Below, piece by piece: positions 38,179-48,502 of a stretch of 64,000 nt of DNA (position 1 is the stretch's first letter; the number at the start of each line of letters is the position of its first letter). Made by a program: the position numbers and the translations under genes. Under the pieces are notes generated by a model. The model had not been told where the DNA came from. It did not search any database and worked only from the letters and a program-made list of their open reading frames with translations. Origin of the DNA: Elysia chlorotica (taxonomy: Eukaryota > Mollusca > Gastropoda > Plakobranchidae); assembly GCA_003991915.1 (NCBI GenBank), contig RQTK01000014.1, positions 124,597 through 188,596 on the forward strand. Reading direction: 5' to 3'.

Positions 38179-39009
38179 GCTTTGCTATGAGGATTAGAAT
38201 TTGCCTAGATGCTTTGGTCCCAACAGGTGTTGCAAAATGAAAATAGTGCAGGGCAGAAATTGGTAGGCTTAGTTCTTAGAACCGAATTTGAGTTGACCAG
38301 GTACTTACTCCAGCGGAACCTGTCCATCGGGATATAAATAACCTAACATCTCTTGGCCAAGGCTAATCGTTGGACTGAATCTGTCCTGATGGCCTCACAC
38401 ACCAAAGTTGCACCGGTACTTCCTTGTACCAGTTACTGTTACTGTAGCCAAGATCGGTACTTAAGTACCTGTTCCGATTATAATGTAGCCAAGGTTGTAA
38501 CTGCTAGTGTTCCAATATCTGTGACAAACTCTACTTTGCAGTGTGCAACAGCAGAACCTGAGTGCACCATATCTCACCCCTCTTGCTTCTTTTTTTTCTT
38601 TCGCTGCTGATTAGGCCTACCGCTGAGGCATAATACATGGTAATCAGTAACATTGGCCAAAGACAGTAGAACTGAAGTTAAACGGCCTAGGCCTATATTA
38701 TATATGTAATATTACTGTCTAGGCTTCAACTGACTTTCTACTCCCCATCCACCACCCACCCTGCATGATATTGTCTTGTGGGATTTGCCTTTATATGCCT
38801 ATTATGACCAAATGCACTCTGTGCAGACTGCAGAAAAAAGTATTCTAGCAGTGTAAGGGGGATGAACAATTCAGATTAAAATTTAATAGTGTAATTACCA
38901 TTAAAAGGGCAGAGAAAAGAGTAACAATTTTGGAGGTAAAAAATTACTCAATTAAAAAGTGTATTAACAGCCTGAATCATACATACAATTTTATATTTTT
39001 GTCTTCACC

Positions 39010-39032
39010 AGACATAAATAGAGAGAGACAGA

Positions 39033-39077
<45 letters not shown>
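39010..39077. repeat. (GA)n microsatellite
   Basis: A GA tract about 260 bp upstream of the first recognised Act1 coding exon, probably within its 5' intron. Confidence 0.95.
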
Positions 39078-39081
<4 letters not shown>

Positions 39082-39388
39082 ACCAGAGCAGACATACTCG
39101 AGTTATCAAGAGAGACATACTCTGACTTACTTTCAACATTCTAAGTTACAAACTGTGTATTCTGACTTCTTTTCAAACAGAAATTTAGAAAAGTTAAATA
39201 TGGGTTAACAATCCATATATTTGTTTAAGAGAATTAAGTAGCGGCCAAGGCATAGCAAGAGCTGTGCATGGCTCAAGTCTGCAGATAGTTTTCTCTTAGA
39301 TAACAAGACTTAATTTTTTTCCTTTTATTTCTCAGGCAGCACCCTCAAGCACCAACATATCTCAAATTAAACCTAGTAGAAGGCAAGC

Positions 39389-41002
39389 ATGGGAATGTGC
39401 AAGAACACAGACCAAGATGAAAACACCAGCATGGAAACCAATACGAGCCAGCCAAGACAACCACTATCCAACCAGCAGGGCGATCATTTTGTCGGTGGGG
39501 CACAAGGAGGGGCGGGGCGCAGCTGTCTGACCTCAACCTCTCCGCCCACTGAGGAGGATGTAATCCCATGGAAGTTTGTGCCCCAGGCAGTCGTGAGACG
39601 GCTGGTGCAGAAGTTAAACCCAGAGAATTTCCTCTCAGGCAACAACTGGAAGGCTCTTGCAGGAGCCCTGGGTTACAACAGCGAAGAGATACGGGTAGGC
39701 ATCTCTTGTTTCATTTTTTCTTTGTCTTAGCACTTACAAGTTACATTCTTTGTAAAACTATTTTATAACTATTGTTAGATTTTTGTAAAGATTTATGTTC
39801 AAGGCTGTAAGCCAGTTTGAAAGTCTTGGTATTTGTTGTGATTGTTAATTTCAGTTTGCATAATATCATCTGTTTAGATTTTTGCCATCACAGGTACACT
39901 TTTATAGCCACAGTAAACATAATTTGGCTTATTGCTGTTGCTACTGTCAAAATTGGAATTATTATATACTAGTTGGGGGGGGGGGGGGGGTGATTCTCTG
40001 GCTGGTTTAACATAGAAAAAAGGATCAAGGATTTTTCACCCATAGCAATCAGGAGTCAAGTATGTAGTAGAAGGCTTGGTAAAAACATCAAAACTGAGTG
40101 ACCTGCCAGGATTCAAATATGTATTAGAAAGCTTGGTAAGAAAAACAAAGCTGAGTGACTGATTGGGACTTGCAATTTTTGTTTTTCCTCCAAAAAAGTG
40201 GTAGACTCTTGCTCAATGAGATTTGTTCTTTGGTTAAATGGATTTTAATTAAGTTTGATCATTTTTAGCCATGATCGTTGCTGCCATGCATTATTTTTTT
40301 AGTGGACACTGTTTAAAGGCTAGACATTGCTAGCTGACTGTACTTGCTAGATAAATCATTTCAGATGCAAAGAGCATACATGGTCTTATTTTTTTTAATC
40401 AGTTCTGGTTGACAATATTTTTAGATTTTAATTGAACTGTGGGCACTGTCTGTAGGCTAGACATTGCTAGCTGACTGTACTTGCTGAATAAATCATTTAA
40501 AATATAAAGGACCTAAATGGTCTTGATATAGGAGTCAGCAGTCTAGAGATAGACAATATTTTCAGTTTTTAATTGAATGATGCTGCAGACTCACAGTTAG
40601 GCACTGCCCTGCTTGGTGGTCTTTGATAATGTAATAATATTGAATAAAGGTGGGAATCTTGTATTTTAAGTTTGAGAAGTCCAATCCAAATCTTCTCTTC
40701 TTTCGATTCCATAATTCCCACTGGGTAAATTAAACATCCATGTGAATAGGCAAACATTTAGGAAGTAATCCTAACTGATAAAACATATTTGTGATAAGTT
40801 CAAACTTTGCTGTTTTTATTTTTTTAAACTTTTTAAAATTTAATATTTGGCCAGTTCATTGGATCTGTTCAAGGGGTGCATTCCGAGGTGTTGCTCAGTG
40901 AGTATGCTGCAAAACCCGACGCTTCTCTCAATGAGGTGCTCGCTGCGCTTGAGTCCATCAGGAGAAAAGATTGTGTGGAAATTGTATGTGACGCTCTCCC
41001 AG
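39389..41002 (+). CDS. TRAF3IP2: Death domain exons of the Act1-like gene
   Basis: Two exons (39389..39694 and 40855..41002, phase 0 junction) split the death domain after SEEIR. Helix signatures include the W of NNWKALAGAL and the LNEVLAALESIRRKDCVEIV helices near the end. The layout resembles MyD88-type death domains but has no TIR partner. Confidence 0.8.
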
Positions 41003-44000
41003 GTATGTCTACATTCTGTCAATGTTTCCCTTTGAAACAAAAAATTGTCGTTCCTCTTGCAATTTTGTTCTGCAGGTTAAAATCTTAATAATTCCTCTGT
41101 ACGTACAGCCTGATACACTGTAGGAGCAATAATTCTTTTAACTAGCTGGTTTATAGATTAAGAGTAGACAGTATCTTGGCTATTGGAGATTTTTAATGAG
41201 AACCCTTAGACCACCATTGTTGTGATGAAGGTTGAAAATCTTTATTTGTTAGGATGAAATCCTGCCCTTTCAAATGCAATGTCCTCCTAGATGTTAATAA
41301 AAAAAAGAATATATATTTGAGTCAATCTAGATTTGATACATGTAGATATGTATCTTTGAGTCAATGTAGAGTGGTTATATGTAGACATATGCATATCTTT
41401 GAGTCAATTTAGAATGTATACATGTAGGCACATGCATATTTTTGAGTCATTTTGGAGTGAGTACATGTAGATTCCTATGTATCTTTAATATTTTCACTGC
41501 AATCATCACCAGAAATACGTCAGATAGTTCAGAACAGCGTGAGCAGCCCACTGATGGTTGGAGCAAGTTCGTCAGTTCCGGGCCACAGTGGGTTTGGCTG
41601 GGCTGGCAGATCTATGTTTGTGCCGAGCATGTGCCAGAGTGGCTCGTCTAGAATGATGTCCATGACTCACCCTTCGGCGTCTAACATGTGCTGCATGCAC
41701 GGACACATCTCAATACCGTGCAGTCACGTCAGCGTCCCTTATGGAGAAAGCAGGTATAATGTGGACATTGCACAAGGCAATGCCTCTTGACTCTTAAAAT
41801 ACGATCTCTATAATATTGCAGCATACATGCAGAAGCTTTTTTTTTCTTCAATTTTTAATATGAGCTTAAGGGTATCACGAAGGGTGTACTAACATTTTCT
41901 GCAAAAATTTAATTTCAAAAAACCTCGCCCAAAAGGTCTGCAATTTAACAGGAAAGACAATTTTCCCTCAAGCAGGTTTTTTTTTTTTTGATCTGGTGTC
42001 ATAGATCCTTGTTTTGGTCTAATTAAAGAGCATGTATTAATAATATAACTCTTTTTTTGTTTTCTGTTATGTTCTGTGGAGATTCACTCGGGTAGTATTG
42101 ACTGTAGCCTACATAGTCAGGAACATGTCTAGCCACGGTTCAGCAACTGTAGCGTAGACTTAATTCTCTGAGGAACTGTGGAATCTATTTTTTTTCCTGG
42201 TTTTAAAAAATGTTTATTATGGAGCCAATTTTGTGTCGGAGTCTGGGATCAAAACTAGCACCTTCACAAAGGTGGTCTCACTGTCCTTGACAAGGTTAGA
42301 AAGGGGTTTAATGATAAAAATAGTAACTTGCAGGGTATTTATTTGTTGTTGTTGCAAACTCTTTATTCCTACAGATGAAACCTTGTTGAGCATCCTGTAA
42401 GGCTCCTGGTATATTTGAATGCTTGGATTAGAGTCAGCTGACGCTTTTCAGAAATCAAGTCCCTTTATAAGAATGAAAAATATGATTTTTATCATATTTA
42501 AGATTTTTTTTCCATTCAAAGGAATGCATTGAAAACATAAAAGAACAGCACTTGAGATAATACTTTTGAGTATTTGAAAATCCAACTTGTTGTAGACAAA
42601 ATATAAAATGGAAATCAACACCTTTGGTCTCAATTCATATTATTTTGAATCAGTCTTTTTTGTTTTGTTTTTTGTTTTCATTTATGATATTCAGTTTGAA
42701 ATAATATAAATACTTAGCAACATACAAGCATACTTTATTTTTAAATTTGTAGAGTGTTTCTTTTGTTCTTAAACTATTTTTTCTTTTCAATATTTATGGT
42801 CAGTTGCAAAGTAGATGTAAGTGTTACTATGTCTTGCTGTTGTTGTAAGACTGTCTTTTCTCTGTCCATGCTCAGTCTAAGCTGTAACCTGCTACAGCCG
42901 GGAGTGATGAGCTGCTCGTCTGCATCCAAGTTCAACGGAACTCCTGTACCGCATCAGGGGGCTCTCAATAAAGGGGGCTGCTGCTCTGTGGTTGGAAAGG
43001 GGGGCAACTGTGTGGCAGATGCACAGCAGCAGTGGATGTTGCAACAAGCTCGACCACTGCAGGAGAGCTATGGCGGTAAGACTAGCTCAGATGTTGCCAG
43101 TGCACAAAAGTCACAAAGTTTGCATTGAAAAAAGTCCTAACCATTTTACATTCCATGATTGAACTCATTCCCACCTTCAACGCCTGCCGCTGCCCACATG
43201 GACCTCTATATTGTGTACCTATATTGCCCGTCATCGCTTGTTAAGTTTCGCTTTCTATGTGTTTACTTTCATTACTTAGTGCTTCTTGAAGTCTCACCAG
43301 AAATCTTGTGAAAACCTCATTTACGTTTAGAGGACACTTCAAGCGCTGTTTATCTTTTTTTTAGTTTCGATTTTAGCTCAGAATTAGATCTAATAAGAGC
43401 TTCAAGCTTCACTGATTTTTCTGCCAATTTCGGGTAATTTCAAGCCCAAATCTAGGTCTAAACTTTGACTTCTATTGGTGATCTTTTGAAGAAAATAAAC
43501 ATGAAAATAATTGGGAGTGAGATGTTGATGATGAGATGGTGTAGAGTCTTCTTTAAGTGGGATCGAGAGGACGCAGAATCTGTGTCAGGTCCGCCTGATT
43601 ATTGGAGTGTGAATGTAGATCTATGTTGGAGTTGGAGTGACTGATAGATCCATTAATTTTGAGTTTGAATAATTTTAAGGCCGACTACAATTAAAAATTA
43701 AAAAATCTCTAGTTACCCTCACTTTATTTCATAATTTATCTTGTGTAGCTCACTTGCTATAATTTTTTTTAAATGCTTGTCTGTTTGTTTGTTTTTTTTT
43801 GCGGGGTTAATTCCCTTCTCCTACGGGTGCATACTGTTTAGGGGGAATTTTCAAAAAATTATAAAAAATAAAAGCTTTGCTTTTTTATTATTTTGAAATG
43901 GAAGGTGTGCATGCCAATACAAAGAGATCCTATGACAACAGCATATATCAATGCGCACAATATGTGTGTTGGGTGGTGGAAAAAGGTTAAACAGATATCA

Positions 44001-47000
44001 TAGACGTTGCTCTCAGTTCTCAGCCAGAAGTTTTGCAATGATTGATTGTTTGGTTTTTGCAGTTATTGAGTGAACTTCATGAGAGTGCTACAAAGCAGCT
44101 TTAGCTATTGAAATATCAAAACTTGGTTTTCTTTTTAATTTTAGAAGAGCGGTTTTGATTTTGTGAAGGGTTTACTGACTGGAGAACCATGTTCTTGAGA
44201 AGAAGACCGGGTTGGTTTATGAATCAATTCTGAGGATATTTTTGTAATGTTGCAATATGATTTTTCCCACTCTGCCAGAGCTCGGCTGCATGCAGATGGA
44301 CACAGCAATGTCTGACAACATCAGCCCCATGCACAGTGGCTACAACAGCGGCTATTATAACGAGGGGGACTGTCAGGCCAGAAAAAACAGTTCTCTCCCC
44401 ATGGATTGTGGCGGCGACCCAGTCAGACCAAAGATTGCACAGCAGCAGCTCTCGGACGAGGGCAAACCAGATCAGTGTCACTATAACTATGATAAGAAGA
44501 TCAACAATGTTTTCAGTCAGCAGAGCCCAGGGCAGAACCAACACTTCTGCGGGGGCAGCAGACAGGTTCAAGGCATGCTTACTAACACTACACTTATCTC
44601 GCAACCATCAGACATTTGTGGCTCTCATTCTTCCGAACCCCATTCTTCATTTCCAAACCATCACTCAACTTTTGGTGCCACCTGTGGAGGGAAAACTGAG
44701 CCTGTTGGCATGCCCAGGAAAACTTACCTCCCTTCTTTGTCCGGGTCATCTGTTAGAGATCATAAGCCTGTGCTTGGTCAGTACTCAGGCTTCTCTCAAA
44801 GGACAGGTAACACGGCGACTGGCAGCAGCAGCATGTTTGAGGGGCAGCAGGCGGGCGGCGTGATTCTTGGTCACCGGTCAGAAGGATCTGGTCCATTCCT
44901 GTCCCAAGGGCGGAACAATCAGGTTTCTCCAGACGACCAGGGCCTAGCGTGGGCCACTCCAGGTCAGAATCTCTGTGTCGGCAGAGCAAAAGATGGATGG
45001 GCTGCAGCTCCTGAAAACCACGCGAGTCTCAATGCTTGTTCCCCCCAGTCCCAGGGGCTCGTCGCCAGGCAGGGCGAGGGGACCAGCCTGTCCTCGCTGG
45101 AGAAGATGGAAGCCATGCGGGACAAGTATAAGCCCAGCAGCACATATCAAACCATTGTTGCAGAGCAAAAGGTGGGCTTTTCTCCCCCTTCACTACTCTT
45201 ACTAGAGCTACTGCTACTACTTAATGTCATTCTCACCTGTTGAGGTCCACTCAGACCCGTTTTTGTGTTGTCCAAGATAGTGATATAGATTAACTTCTGA
45301 TTTTACTAACACGAGAATGTTTTTATTAATAACAGAGGATGAAATTTGATATTGTAGAGATAGCAAGATGACAAAATAAAAGTAATCTTAGGTTGTAGAA
45401 ATCAAAACTCTCTCCTAGATTAATTTAGCTTTAAGGTTTTTAGACGGGACTGCAGATCTAGATACCTAGCACTTCGCGGGTTCCATTGTACTGACAGGGA
45501 CCAAAACAGGTAAAATTGGCCTTATCTAGAAATCAACCAGGGATCTCTTCCACCAAACCGCTTTGCTCTACGAACTGAACTACCTTGACCCTCCTCGCCA
45601 AACAATGCAGGGGCTGATTAGACTTCTTTAAGACTCAAATCAAATCATTAATAATAACATCTAACACCCTCTTCATGAAAACTCAGTTGCGTTAATCCAT
45701 AAACTTTTTCCACAGCTTGGATTTCAGGAATCAACATAATTGATCCCTTTATCCATTCATGTATCAGCTTTGTCGACAGTGATTTTTATTATTTTCAGAT
45801 TAAACTCACATTCTCATCTTCTATTTAGCAAGAAACACCATTATTTCTTTTGTAAAAGATAATTTTTTAATATAATTATTCGTAATTAAAAATCTAAATG
45901 GTTCCAATCCTCTTCTTGTCAGATTGAACCAGACAACCCTAAGATAACCAAAGATAACAAGCCATTGTTGAAAAAGAAAAATTCCATGGGTACCGGTGAT
46001 GGTTGCTCAGCCCTCAGCTCAATAAACTCCAACACCAGCGAGGATCTGTCGACTTCTTCTACGGTGTGCTCTGCCAGCCAGACATTCCCCATGAGAATCA
46101 AAGTCCGCCACGAGCGAGAAGTTGGTGCGGGTCAGGGAGCTGGCGCGGGTATCGCAGTTCCAGGGGTCGAGGGTTCGCTCAACTTCTCCAAGAAGTCGGT
46201 GTCTATGCCCCAGAACATGAAGCCACAGCCCTACAGAAAAGGTAGGTCAAATACAGACACACACACACACACACTCCCGATGGACTAAAACATAGTGACC
46301 TAACAGAAAATTTAGCTTCAGGACAAAAATGCATGTTGACACACCCCACGCTGCCACTAGGCTGAAATAAAACTACAAATTTGGCTATTCCTGTATCTAT
46401 ATCTACAAAAATGGGTTACACTTTTTATGAGCTCTAACACAGTAATTTCTGTTCCAATCGACTTGAAAGTTTATGTGTGCCTTGGTTTTATTCTCGACCC
46501 AATACAAATATATTTTTTTTCCTACTTATCACGTCACCTAGACTACTGTTCTAATTTATGTCAATATGAAATCTGCTTTTAGTCTACTGCCCATAGTCAT
46601 TAATTGATGAGACATTGAGACCCACTTTAAGGTTTACTGCCCAATAGTCATCCAATGAAAAGTTTCGATATGCATTTCATTTTCCCATTACTTGAATCAA
46701 GATATCAATGTTTTTAAAAAAAATCATATTTTTGTGTATATATAAAAGAAAAAGCAAAAGACCTGTCAAATTCACCTGATAAATGAAGTAAATTTACCTG
46801 ATAAATGAAGTAAATTTACCTGATAAATAAAGTAAATTTATCTGATAAATGAAGTAAATTTACCTGATAAATGAAGTAAATTTACCTGATAAATGAAGTA
46901 AATTTACCTGATAAATGAAAAAAAGGTCTGGATGTATATATATAATATGTATATTATTGTTTTTAAATATGTTACAGCTCTTTTGCTATAACAAAATGAA

Positions 47001-48502
47001 CCATAACAATGCAGAACTCATCAACTTGTATCACTTTAAATTTGTCAGCGTGGCGAGGCATCAAGGTGTTTGTGACGTACAGCATGGACAGCCCGAGACA
47101 CAACGAGCAGGTGCTGTGCCTGGGCTACTTCCTGAAAAACAACGGATTCAACTGCTACCTGGACACGCCGTTCAAGCAAGGGCGGTCCGCGGTGGCGTGG
47201 CAAGAGCATGTGACCAAGTTCCAACACAAGTTCTATGAGGTTTTCACATTGTTAATGCTATATGTTGTGTAGAGTGGAATCAGCTCAAGATAAACCTCTT
47301 AGGGATCGTATCCCAAGTTTATATTAAACTGTGACATAAAGAGAGAGAGAAAAGGAATGGTGCCTCGGAAATAGTTTATATAAAGCAAGGTTTATCTTAA
47401 ACAGATCCCACTGTATGTTGGATTAGGTTTGTTGAAAATGGAACGATTTATTTCGTATGACACATTTTTTCATCATGGCCAAATGAAAAAAACAACTCAA
47501 CTTAAATCTTGAGAAGAAACGGAGGAAGAAACAAAGAGGAGAGAGGGGGGGGGGGGCAGTAGGTCTATCTTTGTGTTCTCAGATAGCCATATATATATAT
47601 ATTAAGTTTTAAATTGCAATGTTTTAACTTTTTTCAGAAACTTGAATGTTGAGCATCTAGTCTTAAAAAAACCTTGAATGTTGAGCATCTAGTCTAAAAA
47701 AACCTTGAATGTTGAGCATCTAGTCTAAAAAAACCTTGAATGTTGAGCATCTAGTCTAAAAAAACCTTGAATGTTGAGCATCTAGTCTAAAAAAACCTTG
47801 AATGTTGAGCATCTAGTCTTAAAAAAACCTTGAATGTTGAGCATCTAGTCTAAAAAGACCCATGTGTTTACAAAATAAAATATAAAATATGAGCACAAAA
47901 AAAAAATTCTGAGTATCGTATCTCTATTGTGAAAAGTGTCAATTTTTTTTTAATTCTCTAAACGGACTTGGATTTTTTTAATTGCTTTTTGAAAAAGTGA
48001 TAAAGAAAGGTAAGATCATGTGTCTTATATTGTTGACACATATTTGCTTAGTGAAAATTCAGCTTATCTTTTGTTCAAGTGACTAATCCTTTATTTTGTA
48101 TGCATCTCCCCCAAGTACCTGCGAGACGTCGCTGTTTCTGAACCTGACACTGGAGAGCCCCGCCTCCACACATTCGAGATCTACCAGTTGATGAAAACAG
48201 AAACTCTCAGCAGGCAGGCTCTCGGGGACAGAGCCATCTCAGAAGTTTGCGGTAGGAGATCGAACCAGCCCGCTGGACGTACAAAACCATTGGCAGAGGG
48301 GCGTCCACCCCCGCAAGTTGTGCCGGTGCTGTTTGGGAGCATGATGAGCTCGGAGCTCCCGGCCTGGATGCTGGAGGTTGGCGTGCCCTGCAAGCGCTGG
48401 GAGGCTGACTACGCAGATCTGGCCTGGCTGCTCACTAAACCTCAAAGCAGGATTCGACCCTCCAGGCAGTCCGTGCCAGACGCAGGGGGGCAAGCGTTTT
48501 AG
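39389..48502 (+). CDS. TRAF3IP2: Act1/CIKS-like adaptor with DEATH and SEFIR domains, 8 coding exons
   Basis: Exons are 39389..39694 (exon start 39336), 40855..41002, 41513..41753, 42876..43075, 44279..45171, 45923..46241, 47049..47239 and 48116..48502. All are in phase, giving 894 residues. The ATG is the first in its exon, after 53 nt of UTR, and an upstream non-coding exon is implied by the acceptor at 39335. Residues about 60-150 form a death domain (VPQAVVRRLVQKLNP helix, NWKALAGALGY, a D-x-S-x-NEVLAALE helix). Residues 150-700 are Ser/Gln/Gly-rich and probably disordered. Residues 703-870 are SEFIR: IKVFVTYSMD, NNGFNCYLD, LHTFEIYQLM, PVLFGSM..PAWM, aligning with human Act1. The family links IL-17 receptors to TRAF6 through SEFIR-SEFIR contact in the cytoplasm. 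Human Act1, as I recall it, has no classical death domain, whereas molluscan CIKS-like proteins with DEATH plus SEFIR have been described. No convincing TRAF6 motif was seen. Confidence 0.9.
40020..40165. repeat. Short direct duplication in Act1 intron 1
   Basis: TATGTAGTAGAAGGCTTGGT...AAACTGAGTGAC recurs about 68 bp later with a few changes. Confidence 0.8.
40316..40580. repeat. Tandem duplication, period about 136 bp, in Act1 intron 1
   Basis: GGCTAGACATTGCTAGCTGA...TAAATCATTT and a following GACAATATTTT...TTAATTGAA appear twice. The copies differ at several positions. Confidence 0.9.
41318..41485. repeat. Diverged minisatellite, about 55-bp unit
   Basis: Four imperfect units contain TTTGAGTCAAT, ACATGTAGA and TATGCATATCT-type words, just upstream of exon 41513..41753. 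Confidence 0.75.
45541..45610 (-). mobile_element. tRNA-like SINE head, degenerate
   Basis: Minus strand GGTAGTTCAGTTCGTAGAGC looks like a tRNA box A. A weak CCTGGTTGATTTC follows in the box B position. Confidence 0.4.
46774..46919. repeat. 22-bp minisatellite, about 7 copies, in Act1 intron 6
   Basis: ACCTGATAAATGAAGTAAAT units start every 22 bp (46774, 46796, 46818 and so on to 46906). They are nearly identical, with one unit showing AAATAAAG. The array ends about 130 bp before the SEFIR exon acceptor. Confidence 0.97.
47049..48502 (+). CDS. TRAF3IP2: SEFIR domain exons of the Act1-like gene
   Basis: Exon 47049..47239 covers the first strand to the helix before the core strand (KVFVTYSMD, FLKNNGFNCYLD, WQEHVTKF). 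Exon 48116..48502 resumes at YLRDVAV and carries LHTFEIYQLM, VVPVLFGSM and WMLEVGVP. Between them about 13 residues equivalent to the human KTVMIIVAISPKY strand have no counterpart. Either a micro-exon was missed or lost, or the domain is shortened. Confidence 0.88.
47639..47857. repeat. 31-32-bp minisatellite, 7 copies, in the SEFIR intron
   Basis: CTTGAATGTTGAGCATCTAG begins at 47641, 47673, 47704, 47735, 47766, 47797 and 47829, separated by T/A-rich spacers. The only variation is in A-run length and one T insertion. The array lies between the two SEFIR exons. Confidence 0.97.

Noticed and set aside
44336..44863. Second open frame inside the large Act1 exon
   Set aside because: It overlaps the in-phase exon 44279..45171, which is open throughout and joins its neighbours correctly.
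47639..47857. CRISPR-like array
   Set aside because: Regular repeats, but the spacers are only A/T runs and the context is an animal intron. It is a minisatellite.
47948..48007. Candidate missing SEFIR micro-exon before a GTAAG at 48008
   Set aside because: One frame reads a hydrophobic IFLIAF-like stretch but has an in-frame stop, and no AG acceptor gives an open exon in the required phase.
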